Shown piece by piece: positions 29,332 through 41,700 of a stretch of DNA of 64,000 nucleotides (position 1 is the stretch's first letter; every line of letters begins with the position of its first letter). Source of the stretch: Quillaja saponaria (taxonomy: Eukaryota > Streptophyta > Magnoliopsida > Fabales > Quillajaceae); contig CM055605.1 of assembly GCA_029379385.1 (NCBI GenBank), positions 19,069,001 through 19,133,000 of the forward strand. Direction: 5' to 3'. The position numbers and the translations under genes were made by a program. The notes beneath the pieces were generated by a model. That model saw nothing but the letters and a program-made list of their open reading frames with translations, made no database searches and was not told the DNA's origin.

Positions 29332-30330
29332 TCATTTTCTCCAATTAATAATTGGGACTACTATTACTGCTTTTATTTCTTCATTTCTTGAAGAATTGTT
29401 TGATCTTAGAAGTATAGGAAAATTAATACTAGAATTTGTAACCCTTTGACTATTTCCTATATTTTCTTCTGAGAATTCATTTTCTTGAATTTCTCTTTGA
29501 CTTTGACTTCTAAAACTTATATTAGGGATTAGCCTAGGTTGATTATTACTAAAATATCTTCTATCCTTAAAGTAAAGATTACTTCCTGAAGCCATAAACT
29601 CTATAGGTTGAACTTGTCCTTGTTCTCTGGTTTCAGTTAAATCTCTTACTAGCCAATTAGAAGGTATTTCTAAATCCTTCCAATTTATTAATCGTGGTTG
29701 AATTTCTAAATCAAATCCATGTGGTTCAAATATTTCAACAAATCTTTTATCAACTTCTTTAGTTAATGTTTGTGTACAATTTGTTAGTTCATAGATAGAT
29801 CTCCATTCTATTACTAAGTCGTTACTATCCTCCATCATTCCTATATTTTTAGTTTGAATTCTTAATTTTAAAGAATTCTGAATATTAGGATTACTGATGG
29901 ATATGAAATAATTTGGCTTGATTTTAAACCAAACTACTCCTGTAACTAAATTAGTTTGAATTCCTCCTATGAGAGCTTTCATAGGATCATTTAACATATT
30001 ATCATATAGTATTGCTAATATAGGTGTATCAATTCCTTGACAAAATAATGTTTTTATTTCTATCTGAATTATACCTATATGTATGTATCTAATTTTTGGA
30101 AATTTTTCTTAAGTCTTTTTATTTTTCCTAAGTCGAAAATATTTAATTCGACTATCCATCTTTTGATGCTTTGGCTACCGTATTTCTTGAAGATTGTTCA
30201 AAATGCCTTGCACTCAAGAAGTTAAATTTTGAAATTTTATAAATTTTTTCTTTTGTGGGATTTTTTATCTTTTCTAAAGAAGAATCTTCTATTTGCATAT
30301 CTTATTTTATTACATTTCCTAATTTTGTAA
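29332..30330 (-). pseudogene. Pararetroviral movement-protein remnant
   Basis: The 221-codon open part (29997-29332) begins in the conserved core of the Caulimoviridae movement protein, with ALIGGIQTNLVTGVVWFKIK and IQNSLKLRIQT. The preceding part of the core is in another frame upstream (ILAILYDNMLNDPMK). Such proteins form tubules that carry virus between cells through plasmodesmata. Here it is broken upstream. It follows the coat region and precedes the protease. Confidence 0.8.
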
Positions 30331-30439
30331 CTTGTTATTCAGAATTAGAAACTTCTTGAAACATGAAAGAAAATTCTAATTCTGCATCTGAACTTTCTTC
30401 CTCACTTGATATCTCATATAAAATTGATTCATTATCAGA

Positions 30440-31600
30440 GATTTCTTCATCATAACAAATTTCTAATTCAGTTTTCTTCTAAGGTTTTTATCATTTTCTT
30501 TCCATTTTTTCCTTTTTTTAGGGCATTGTAATGCATAATGACCTTATTCATTACATATATACATTTACAACCTTTTTAGGTTTCCAAAATTTCTTTTTCA
30601 TCTCACATATTTTTTATGTGTTCTAAATTTTCATGGAGTGTTTTTCTTCCATTTTTTTCCATATAACCTTTTTTTGTTTTGATTTATTACATCAGAATTC
30701 CCAATTGTTTTTAAGAAGTTTAGAGCAATATTTATCTCCTACTTGTTTGTTAGCTTGCTTAGTTGCTTTTGCAGTGAGACAATGATCTAATACTTGTCTA
30801 ATTACATATCTAATTCTATTACCTAGTGTATATTCTCCATTAGTTTTTTTTTAAAATGATCTATATGTATTATTACATAATTCGTCCTATAGAGATGGTA
30901 ACTTATGAAAATATTGATTAAACCAAAATTCTGATTCGACATCATTAAGCTTATGATAGTATTTTTGAAATTATTTTGAGAACCTTTCAAGTTCTTTAAT
31001 ATCACACAATTTTATTTTTGGCAAGATATAGTGTATATCTAACTTAGCATTATGTGAATCCATATAACCATAAAATTCATTTTTAATAATATTTACAAAC
31101 TCTTGTAATATTCTATCAAAAGAGTTGAAATTTGCAAATAATTCTTTTTTCTAGGTCATTTCTTTTATAGAACTTTCTCATTTTCTAAGAAATTGCAAAG
31201 CATCTCCTTGCAATTTTCTTGCTATAAAGTCTAAGAATTTTTCTTTAGACCAAGTGTTTTTATAATTAGTTATAACGATGGACAATGATTGTGCCCATTC
31301 ATCTATAATTTTCTCATAATCTTTTATTAGAACATTTGTTAAATATAAATATGTTCTATTTATTGCTACATTTTGTTTATTTAAATCATCTTTTCTAGCG
31401 ATTATAGGGGTGCCCGAAATAGAAATAGAGGTTGTAGGTTTTCTATATTCCTCTTCTATAGATGGCTTTATTTCGTATATCTCTTGCTGAAAATAAAATG
31501 TAATTTCAAGATTTAAATTTAAGGGATTCGGTTCTTCAATTTTTCATTTTTCCTTTTCGTTCATAATTTTCTGAAAATGTTTTTTCATTATCAGAATAAT
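30440..31600 (-). pseudogene. Pararetroviral coat-protein remnant
   Basis: The minus strand carries capsid-like pieces in several frames: ARKLQGDALQFLRK near 31180, EFWFNQYFHKLP near 30900, YTLGNRIRYVIRQVLDHCL near 30820-30770. A degenerate zinc-knuckle half (C-x4-H-x4-C around GHYALQC, near 30525-30550) precedes a basic KKRKKWK. An acidic Ser/Glu-rich segment follows. Numerous TAG/TAA stops break it. Confidence 0.75.
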
Positions 31601-31687
31601 CTGAACTTTCATCATTTATTATGATTATATTTTCATATATAAATGATTATAGATTAGAATTACTTTCTTCATCAGAAATATTTAATA

Positions 31688-31708
31688 ATATATATATATA
31701 TATATATA
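31688..31708. repeat. TA/CA microsatellite
   Basis: An uninterrupted TA run followed by CACACA marks the right edge of the pararetroviral remnant. Endogenous pararetroviruses are often found beside TA repeats. Confidence 0.8.
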
Positions 31709-33014
31709 CACACACAAATATTCTTTTTTCTTTAATTTACTTTATGTAAAATTAATATTTACTCTATTATGACAATTTATGTACATACATCATAAAACAT
31801 ACATTAAGTCATCATGTTATAACAATAAATTTATTTCATTTATCAAAAAGAATTAATGACATGAGTAAATAAAATAAATCAAGATCCAAATCAACTAAGT
31901 TTAAAATATTTGTGTACATATATATAGATTATACATATAGATATAACATTTATTTATTTTATCTATACTTACTCTTATTTTTATGATCAATAATTACATC
32001 AAATTATTTTAATTATATTATCATTTATTTAATTTATTTATGTATTTGTTATTTTATAATTAAAAGTTATACCTTATATTTAAAACTCAACTTCACGATA
32101 TCGGGTTGTAACATTTATACTCTAAAACTTTCTAATATTAATTACATTTATTGAACCTTTAAACTATACACACTCCTCGTGAATCTGATTCCCATACATG
32201 CTTCTCCTTGACAACTGAAATGACTAATATAGCTTTGAAATTGATAAATTCTTCTTCTCATACTACAAAAAGTGATATCTATTATTTGCATTGTGAAAGA
32301 ATAACTGATCCTTCTAATTTACTTATTTTACGCCTTTTTTTTTTTTTATAGGCCTCGTGATTCAAGACAAACTACGTCATAATTACAATGTTAAGAAATC
32401 AGATCTTGTCAATGTCCTAAATTCCTTCTTATATGTTCAATTCAAGTTGGTCCAACATTTTCTTGTTTCATAAGCACAAATTGGAATAACTTCGTACCTG
32501 GGATATACTCAAAATTTATTTTGGCTTTGAAGCACTTGGACGCTTCAAAACCAACAATAGCAATGAGTAATTCCTATCTTCATACACAGACTACCTATGA
32601 AGGGAAAGTTAAAACCCAATCGACCCGCATCCGAATCCATTAGATTGCATAAGAATATGGGTGTGGGCAATCGGTCTAGGAAACACTCACAGAGAGATCA
32701 AGAGCTCGGAATGGAGACGTGGAGAGTAATGAGTTTCTGGTTCTTCAACCATAGGCAAGAGTTATCACTAAAAGGATTGGAAGAATTAACTAGGTAAAAC
32801 AAAGGGTGATGACGTGGTTGTTGCATAGGAGCCTTGACACAATAGGGAAACTACCAAAGACTTGGCCAGTGATTGAAGAAACTATCTTGGCTGCAATCAA
32901 GGTACCTAACAATAGAAGCAAGAAAGCAAAAGCAGAGCAATAAAAATTAAGACTCGGGAAGCAACAGGAATAAAAGGAGAAAGCGGCAGCGGAAAATTAG
33001 ACGAAAAGAAAGGT

Positions 33015-33017
<3 letters not shown>
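31709..33017. other. Non-coding stretch
   Basis: Mostly AT-rich sequence with no supported gene. The 66-codon open frame at 32597-32797 has no recognisable domain. One copy of the TCGGGTTRTAACAT phrase lies near 32100. Confidence 0.4.
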
Positions 33018-33050
<33 letters not shown>

Positions 33051-33320
33051 GTAGGTCAAGGTCAAAAGTATGAATTTGTGGTGTGCATATTTTCCTTATT
33101 ATCTATCTATAGATAAACATGTTTAATTATATTAGTTATTTATTTAATTTGTTTATGCACTTATATAAAATGTTACACATTATAGCTAAGATTTGACTTT
33201 ATTGCATCGGGTTATAACATGTTCAGTCGTATTACTATTTATTTAATTTGCCCATTTTATAATTATAATTTACATATTATATCTAAAACTCGATTTTACG
33301 ATATTGGGTTATGACACAAG
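32060..33320. repeat. Short phrase repeated three times in direct orientation
   Basis: A phrase of about 60 bases, ending AAACTCRAYTTYACGATATCGGGTTRTAACA in degenerate form, occurs near 32070-32115, 33160-33215 and 33260-33315. Each copy follows an ATTTATTTAATTTGTTTATG-like block. This points to old LTR or MITE debris. Confidence 0.55.
33018..33046. repeat. TA microsatellite
   Basis: An uninterrupted TA run of about 14 units. Confidence 0.9.
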
Positions 33321-33419
33321 TTTTATGAGATTAATTTCGACCTCATCCTCCAAATCTAAGAAAGATTCTACATTTAACTGATTAATTTCCTAGTTTGGGT
33401 CCTTATAATAAGTACCCCA

Positions 33420-34900
33420 AGAAGAATTTTGTCTTTGTTCTTCTTCTCTCAATAGGGTGCTCATATTTTGCAGCACTAGAACTAACCAAAACAAATTTAT
33501 GAACTCTATCTTCGAACTTCTTCCTAAGTTCAAAAGTTAAGCCTCCCTTAGCCATATTAACAAATTCCTAAAAGCACCTATTCTTGGCCTTTTTGAATCG
33601 TTCAACAAAATCTTCAACTGACTCCCCAGTCAATTGTTTAATTTGGCCAAATCATCCATAGTTACTTCAAGTTTGGTCATATAGGATTGTGTGTGGAACA
33701 TCCTTTCCATTTGAGACCAGTCTTGGACTAAATTGGGAGGTAAGGATATGTACCGATTGAAGGCAACACCTGTCAAAGAGTTTCCAAATAACCTAAACAA
33801 AATTGGTGACATGTTCACCACTGGACCTTATAATGGCCTATGTGCTCAACATTAGAGTGACTACCCTCTTCAAGGAAAATGGATAACTCTGATATTTTTA
33901 ATCCCTTAGGGAAATGAAACAATTGATCAACTTATGATAACTAACAAGTACCTAAACCAAATTGTTCCTGCATAATGGCCATCAATTGATTCCTTAACAC
34001 TGGGTCGTAACTATAATTGACTTGACTATAATTTGGGTTCTGGTTTTGGAAACCATTACCCTGATTTAAAGCATAATCATGTGGCAGACCCCTAACCTAA
34101 CCTTGTTGATTCATAATTGGTACATTTTGATTACCAGGTGGAACATATTAGTTAACAGTTGGTGCGTTCTGACCATACAGGATTTTATTATGATAACCCA
34201 AAGGCACTTGGTTATTATATACTTGATTATGTTGTACCGTTGCCTGAAACAGTAAATTACACATACTATTTGTTTGATTGATGTTAGGCCTCCTAACAGT
34301 AGTTGGCCCAATTGTATATTAGTCCTACCACATTGGCAAGCCGAGTTATACATCCCTCGTATCAAACTAGTTCTACTTTATTATTCAAACCCAACAAAGT
34401 ATTTACCTCTTGTCGAATCTATCTCTGGCTCTTCTCAATTTGCTTTTTGAAAGCCAACTCCATTCTCTGAGCCAATTCATCCATATTCTGCTTCTAACTA
34501 TAATCTGAAATTAGAAGTTATCTCAGACGACCCTAGTGGAAATACAACTCCACGACCCACATTCAGGCTTGAAGAAGATGCCTCTTCCATTGGATCAAAT
34601 GACCCTGTGAATCTAAGATATGGCATTATATTCATCAACCATGTTCTCGCTATATGGGAAGGAAGCTGTGGTGCCCCTATTTGATTCTGGTCACTGTCAA
34701 GAAATGTGTTTGCAGCCACGAAAGTCCCAGTTTTAATAATTGTAGTGGCAGTTACTAGGATTTCCAACAAACTTTCCACACTATTCTCTACGGGTGGCCT
34801 TAATCCAGGCCTTGTATCTCCAATTTCTAGCGAAGCTGGAAAATCTTCATTGTTCATGGTTTAAGGAACCATAATCTGGCTTCTTACTTTATTTGACATC
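33420..34900 (-). pseudogene. Ty3-type retrotransposon gag remnant
   Basis: On the minus strand an N-terminal open part (34857-34498) precedes a glutamine- and asparagine-rich linker and a capsid-like gag domain near 33821-33630. The domain contains LFRLFGNSLTGVAFNRYISL and WSQMERMFHTQ, typical of the plant retrotransposon gag family. Stops and frameshifts separate the parts. Protease and pol do not follow; the sequence is cut by repeats around 33300. Upstream, a TGACACCC phrase near 35225 may be an LTR edge. Confidence 0.7.
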
Positions 34901-36412
34901 TTGAATTAAGATGTCCTATCGGGGATACCAAATTGCTTAATTATGGCAAACTTTAATGATTGTGTGCTAGGAAACTATTCCAAATTTCATAATCAAACGA
35001 TTTTGAAAAGTATAGGTTATCGGTTCAAGCGTGCAAGCAGCAATGTAACCCTACTGCCTAAAAGCTTGAAACTCCAATCTTTATATTTCCAACTTCTCAA
35101 TTAAGCCGATATATGTAAATGGTCATTTGATGGTCACTAACCACTTCATTTGATCATTTTTCGATCGACTTCAAATGTCCCAATTGTGGTGATGACAACT
35201 ACGAGACTTGGTATTTTTAGGGTGTCAACACTTCTATGTCAACTAAAGTGCAGTAAATTTGAGGTATGAAAGATGAGTCTACCTAAGAAAATGAGAAGCG
35301 CAAGAAAGCTTACAAAGGAAAATAAATGACGAAGAGCATAAAAGAATTATAGATGAATTAATATTCTCTATGAAAATTTGCTTGTGCTTCAATACAAAAA
35401 CCTTAATTTGGCTTATAGGACTCTCTAAACTAGATGGTTAAATATTGGAAACTGAAATTATAGTACACTAACGCCAATAAATACTCACTAAACTAAATAT
35501 GTAACAATCGGATTATGTTTTTTTTTTCTCCATTTACCTTAATTCCACAACGTGTCAATCATATCTAACTCAAGTTACCATGCCTCTTAACCAGTTTTGA
35601 CTAAATAAGCGAAGCTCAACAGCCTGAAGCGTGCTGCTTTGTGCTCTCCACGTGTCATCAACTTATTGCGACACCCGGAGCAGAATATTGGGACTAAACT
35701 GTTGACCCTCATTGACTGCATCAAGTGATTTTACAAAGTAAACAAAGACATAATGTCTTTCTATTAAACAAAGCAGACATAACTTCCTAAACAAAATTTG
35801 AAACGAGGAAAATAACACAATTACTACCATCCACCAAATTTTGATCATCGGCTATCTTATTCCAGTCATCTCCTTTCTTTTTCTTTTCATGATTTACCAA
35901 TGTGTACTACAATTTTTCGTTGTTAGTTTCTCTCAGCGACCTTGATCATTTTTTTATTAATTTTACATCAATTTGACACCAAAATTGACTTGTATTATCT
36001 ATTTACCACACATATTTAACTAATAAATCTGGTTACTAGCTAATTTGTTTAAAAAACGCATATATGATTTATGTCAATTTGATTCTTGCAATCTGGTATA
36101 TGATGAATATAAAATTTGCAATTTATATATCAAATGGGTCTTGGTGTTTCTTGGGTTTTGTCCAAATAGTTGCGTAATCACTTAGATTATTCATTACAAG
36201 GATATCGGATGAATAAAGATTCAAAACTCTTGTAGATGGAGCTGGCTTCTCTAGAAATTTTTTACGAATTTTGATAGAATTCCTTTAATCTTAGTCATTC
36301 ACATTATTTTTTAAATTTCATACAGTCCAAATTAATTAATTTTAAATTTTATTATTTTATTTAATTAATAAATTAAATGTTATATTATAAAATATACCCT
36401 ATTTTTATTCCA
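34901..36412. other. Non-coding stretch
   Basis: No supported gene. The part next to the gag remnant (34901-35230) may be its leader or LTR. The rest shows no recognisable feature. Confidence 0.4.
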
Positions 36413-36518
36413 AATCCTAACCCTAAGAGTAAACCTAAACCTAATTCTTACTCTAACTCTAATCCTAATTCTAACCTAACCCTAACCCTAATCTTAATCC
36501 TAATTCTAATCCTAATTT
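36413..36518. repeat. Degenerate telomere-like CCCTAA array
   Basis: About 106 bases of CCTAAY units (CCCTAA, TCCTAAT, ACCTAAA, TTCTAAC). The purest part is around 36475-36492 and reads CTAACCCTAACCCTAA. The usual plant telomere unit is CCCTAAA, so most units here are one base short. It is an interstitial telomere-like tract. Confidence 0.8.
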
Positions 36519-37730
36519 TATTAAAATTTGTTTTAAAAGAGTTTTTGTTAACAAAGATTAAGATAAATCTATTTGATAGAATACCTAAGAAATACTAGAG
36601 GATCCAAATCTCCCATAGACTTGGTTTTTTATTTGCCCTTACTTGAGAAGTACGGGTGAAGGGTAATACTACAATTTTAGAGATATTCCCAATTCCATTA
36701 ATTTCTAGTAAGACCTTTTTTTATTTTTTTTTGGGTATCTATGTAATGGTAGGAGAAAAAAAAAAATATGAAACTCAGTACATGTATGGTATAATATGGT
36801 TTCTTTAGGACAAGGATATGTACGCAGCTTTTTGAATAAGTTTGAATAAGTGAATGAACACGAACACAGACAAAATTTGATATGTTTCATCAGCTTTTAT
36901 TGAGTCAAATTATAACATGTGTTTAAGTTCACAAATTCTTAACAAATGTAAATTTAAAACTTTCACTAAACACGAGCCGATCTCGACTGAGCTGCTGAAA
37001 ATATAACAGACAATACCCACCACTAATGAGACAACATGCCGAGCCCAATTTTGTCAATTGATGGTATTCTTCAATACGTGTAAGTGATATGCAACAACAA
37101 TTTATTTTATTTTATTTTATTTTTTTTGTAAATTAAATGGTTGTATTAAATATTAATCACATAATTTTTAAATTACTTTAAAAAATAAAACATAAAAAAT
37201 CAATGTAAGATATCAGCTAAGGTTGGTTTAAGAATTTATGAGCCCATATATGTGATATGTCTCAGACAAACTTAAACAGACAATGCCCACCACTAATGAG
37301 ACAACATGACACATAAAAATGACCAAATGCAATCCCTTGTTGGTTGTTTTTTATTTTTATCCTTCCTTCTCTTCCATTCTGTGACATATATAGGTAGTGC
37401 ACCAATACGTGGACAGCACCAAACCCTAATCTTAACTGTAATTTCTGCTAGTGTTACCACCTTGTCAGTTCAGTCTCTCACACATGAACCATCAGATGCA
37501 TAGAGATAACAATTTATGACATTGAAAATGATAGATTCTCTCTTAGGGGTATTTTAGTCATTCAAGGTATTGAAAATTTGAACAACGTACAAGTGAGATA
37601 TTGCCTTATAGGATGAGAATTTGCACTGTAAAGCTGGTTCATTAACCTAAAACAAGAACATCTTGTATGAGTTTTTGGAAAAAGAACCATTCCCCGGGTC
37701 CGTAATTTCTTCCTCCTCACAAATACTCGC
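36519..37730. other. Non-coding upstream flank of the MADS gene
   Basis: No gene is supported. It contains the 34-bp direct repeats described separately and an A/T-rich stretch near 37100-37130. Confidence 0.4.
37005..37308. repeat. 34-bp direct repeat 270 bp apart
   Basis: AACAGACAATRCCCACCACT followed by AATGAGACAACATG occurs at 37005-37038 and 37275-37308 with a single difference. The 236 bp between has no clear transposon ends, so a tandem duplication that later diverged is the simplest reading. Confidence 0.85.
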
Positions 37731-37796
37731 TTTCTCTCTCTCACACAGTGACACTCTTTCCAAAGATTGACAAAGACAGAAACAGCTATAAATATA
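37731..37796 (+). promoter_or_regulatory. MADS-gene core promoter: CT/GA-rich motif and TATA box
   Basis: CTATAAATATA at about 37786-37796 is a strong TATA box in front of the inferred 5' UTR exon. About 45 bases upstream, CTTTCTCTCTCTCAC (about 37732-37746) contains, on its reverse strand, AGAGAGAAA, which fits the RGARAGRRA C-box bound by BASIC PENTACYSTEINE proteins. In Arabidopsis such sites in the STK promoter are bound by BPC1. Function here is inferred from that precedent. Confidence 0.6.
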
Positions 37797-37819
37797 GCAA
37801 GAGATAGAAGTGGGAACAA

Positions 37820-37894
37820 AGGCTATATTATAGTTTACTTTGGATTCTTTGGGATTAGAAAATTTTCCGAAAGCTGAGGTTGCCGGAGTTTGAG
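37820..37894 (+). other. Probable 5' UTR exon of the MADS gene
   Basis: It starts about 25 bases after the TATA box and ends at TTTGAG before a GTCTGT donor at 37895. The next acceptor is probably TTTTCTGAAG at 38760, nine bases before the start codon, leaving a leader intron of about 0.87 kb. AG-clade MADS genes commonly have such a leader intron. Exact ends need transcript data. Confidence 0.5.
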
Positions 37895-38769
37895 GTCTGT
37901 GTTATGTATTTTATTTTTTAAGTATTTTTGTTTCTTTTTCTATTGTTTTTTCCATCGAAAAGTATAAAACCTAGCTAGCTCCTTTGTTTACATGATCATC
38001 AGTGCAGTTTCGTAGATAAATGGTTATTTCATCAGAGATCTGTTGCCAGACAATAGAATCTTCTTTTGCCAAGCCTAAAAGATCTTCTTTCCCATTCTTC
38101 CAATTTTTTGTTTGATTTTCTTTTCTCATGGCCAAGCATCTTCTAGTTATAATTAAATTAATTGACTTGAGGAAATGTTTCCCACAAAAGGAAACAAAAA
38201 AAAAAAAAAATTAATATGATGTTGCTTCAATTTTCAAGACCTTTCGTCAGCTTATTTTCTTGCTTTCTCCACAAGCTTACAAACTGAAAAATTATTCAAA
38301 TAAGTGAAAGGGGTCTAATATTTTTCAACATGCTTTTCTCTTCATTTTTGTGGGATCTCTAGATAGTTTTTATTTTTGGCTTTCTGGTCTCAAGAAACCT
38401 CTTGAGACCTTTTTCTTTCATGATATTCAAATGGGTTAGAAAGAGAAAAAGGATCATGCATCTCTTTCATTAAGTTAAGGGATACTGCTAGAACCTCCAA
38501 AATCTTATTAATTTCATCATATTTTGTTTGATTTTAATTCCATATGAAAGGCATAGATCTTTGTCTATTTTTTCTATTCTTTTCGTCTGCCAGGTTATAA
38601 ATAGGTTGATAGTGGACAGACATAGTTTGCCATTTTCTTCCTCTTTCTTTATTGAATTTAGAATTGTCCATATAAAATCTTTTAGATAAATTTTCTTCTG
38701 TTATGTTCTTCCACCTGACATTTAGTGATTTGACAAGTGATTAAGGTTAATTTTCTGAAGAGATTAGAG

Positions 38770-41700
38770 ATGGGAAGAGGAAAGATTGAGATCAAGAGGA
38801 TTGAGAACACAACCAACCGTCAAGTGACCTTCTGCAAGCGTAGAAATGGTCTACTGAAGAAAGCTTATGAATTGTCAGTCCTCTGTGATGCTGAAGTTGC
38901 CCTTATTGTCTTCTCGAGTCGGGGCCGTCTCTACGAGTACTCAAACAACAAGTAATTTACTTCAATTCTCCCCATCTCTTCATTTACTTTAGTAATGAAA
39001 CTTGGTCTTAATATTCCACCTTCGTTAAATCCAGAAATTTAATTAAGACGGTTGAGAAAATTAATATTACCAGCAACAAAGTTTTGATGGTTTGATATAT
39101 ATAGTACATAGGGAAAAACATGATTGTCAGCTTATTAAATTTATTTGTAATTAAGACACACACCATCATCATGGGAGAGAATTTTACAATTAGGAACTTA
39201 AACTTCACTGCTATTATTTTCATGCCCTTTTAATTAGTCTTAACTAAACAAGCTTGTCTGCATTGCTTTCGTAGCTGGAGAATTGAATGTCATTGTCAAC
39301 CCAGAAAAAGTTTTAGTTAGTTCAAACTCCTTTCAAGAAATTATTTGGAAAATAAAGAGGGGTGGGGGTCAGAAAGATAGAGAGAACAAGTCCTCTTGTC
39401 TAGCTGCAGTTCATGATAAGACGTACTAGCCTACACATCTAACATGCACCTCAAACAGCTGTGTTAGCTTGCACTGATTTACAACTAAAAGTGATAGTAA
39501 ACAAAGTCTTCTTGTTTGGTTCCTCTTCTAGTTTGTTTATGTTTAAGTGTTATATATATATTATGTATATATTTTGTCATTGATACTATTCCTATATATA
39601 TATATATATTCTTTTCCATTGTTTGTGGGATATATATCTCAATCTTATTGATGTTCCACTTCCATTTTCAGCTATCCAAAGCAATTCACACCATCTGTTT
39701 AGTGTTTACCTTTAAGTGACAACAAGTTGTTTCCATTTTATCGTGAGTTTGGTTTGCTTCACTCTATAAGCTCTCATCTTTCTTTATTTGGTTTTCCCTG
39801 TCCACTCTTTTTGCAAGAAATGGTGAAACGCTGTAATTTTGTAGGATTTCCCATTATAATGCTTAAATTCTTTAGAGTACGGCTTACCATTTAATTTCCA
39901 GCTCCAAGTAGCTCAGTGGCCTCTTTGACATTATGTTTCATGGGAGCACAACAAATCCAATCAGACTGGGACCCTCACACTCTGCTTTATATGTTTGTTT
40001 CAACTTAGGTTTTGATTTTTGATCTTGCACTTGACCCAATCGACTAAGAACTTAATTATAAACATACTATATTTTTAAGCAAAATTTTTATTTATAGTAA
40101 TTATATTGTCAATGATGATTAATATAGTGATGCACATTACAACGAAGAAATTATAAGTAATTAATAAAATTAAATTGAAAAAAAAAAGAAAAAACTAAAC
40201 TCACCATTGACCAAACTGACATGGTTTGACAAAAAAGAGAGAGCCTTTTGGCAGGGATCTCTAATAGCTCCCTTGCACCAGTTAAGCAACTGTGGCAGGC
40301 ATTGCTTCATAGTAGCCTTCATTATTTTGCTTTCCTTTTTTATGTTGCAATCTACAAGCTAAAATCTATAAATATGTGTAGAAGGCTCTAGAGGGGAAAA
40401 AAAAAAGTTATGGAAAAGGCGTCTACGGAATCAATTTTGATTATCTTTTTCTTGGGTCTGGGAATTTATTTGTTTTTATGATCTTCTTCCATTTCTAGCT
40501 TTAAGAGTATCCCAACCTTTTGTTTGCATTCTTGTGAAAAAAATGTAAAAGCCAACTATCTTTTGTTTTTTAAATTTGCTCCTGAGGTTTCAGACTTTAA
40601 CAGAAGTCTTTGGCCCTTTTATTACTTTCTGCTTTAAGGTTAAGTTCAGAAGAATTGATAAGTGCTGCAATGAATTTACCAGTTCCATCTCGTTGAACAA
40701 TCTAATTTTTTTCATAGTCTTTTCTTTTTTTTTTAATCTTTCAGCTGCCAATACTTGACTTCAGATGACTTGAGTGATCTATAGTTAATTTGTATATGTG
40801 CTTACAAACAGATACATACACCTGCATTCACATATTAAAACATGAGTGTGGGGAAAATATGTATGTTAATACGGGAGAAATGCTATTAACATAATTACAC
40901 TTCCCACAAACAGTCTTCCTATCATATAAATATATACTAAAATTGTTATTAATCATGCACCACAACAATTATAGCAAGTTTGTGTGTTTGTACATGTTTG
41001 TGTGGGAATGAATGAGAATGAAAATGGAATGATCATTTTTATTTTTTTTTATTGTTTCTTAGGTCATTTCATTCTATTTATTTATTTGATATGCAGTTTT
41101 CAAAAATAAAATAACATAAAAATTACATTAAAATGATAAAAATACCCCTAAATAGGTAAAATAATAATAAAAATAAAATAGTTTATGAATTTATATTTTT
41201 ATTAATTTTGTATTAATTTATTAATTATTATTAGTATTACTATTTCTTATACTTTTTACTTATATTATTTTACTATTTCTTATCCTTATTTTATTTTATT
41301 ATTTCTTATTCTTATATTTATTTCTATTTTTTATGAATACTAATATTATAGTTATTATTAATTAGCAAATTTATTTATTCTATTTGATTATCATATATTA
41401 ATTAATTATTTATAATTATATTATTTTTATTATTTGAAATGATATGAAGGATATTTCTATCCTTTGACTAAAAAGAAATTGGTTAATTATTATTTTCAAA
41501 TAAAAGATTTTATTTTATTATTTTATATTATATTTTTAATATTTAATGTGATATGTAATTTTTTTTTTTTATCATTTGACTAAATTAAATATATTTATTA
41601 TTAACTTATTCATTTATTTTATTTATAATTTTTATTTAATTAATTATTTTATGTGATATGAGGATATTTTGGTCATTTGACTGAAATGAACTAATTTCAT

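Noticed and set aside
32597..32797. 66-codon open frame
   Set aside because: No domain, no splice context, and it lies in repeat-rich sequence.
36377..36598. 73-codon frame with PNPNPKSKPKPN repeats
   Set aside because: It is only the translation of the CCTAAY telomere-like array.
38737..38769. In-frame extension upstream of the MADS start
   Set aside because: The codon at 38737 is GTG, and a probable splice acceptor lies at 38760. MGRGK at 38770 is the family start.
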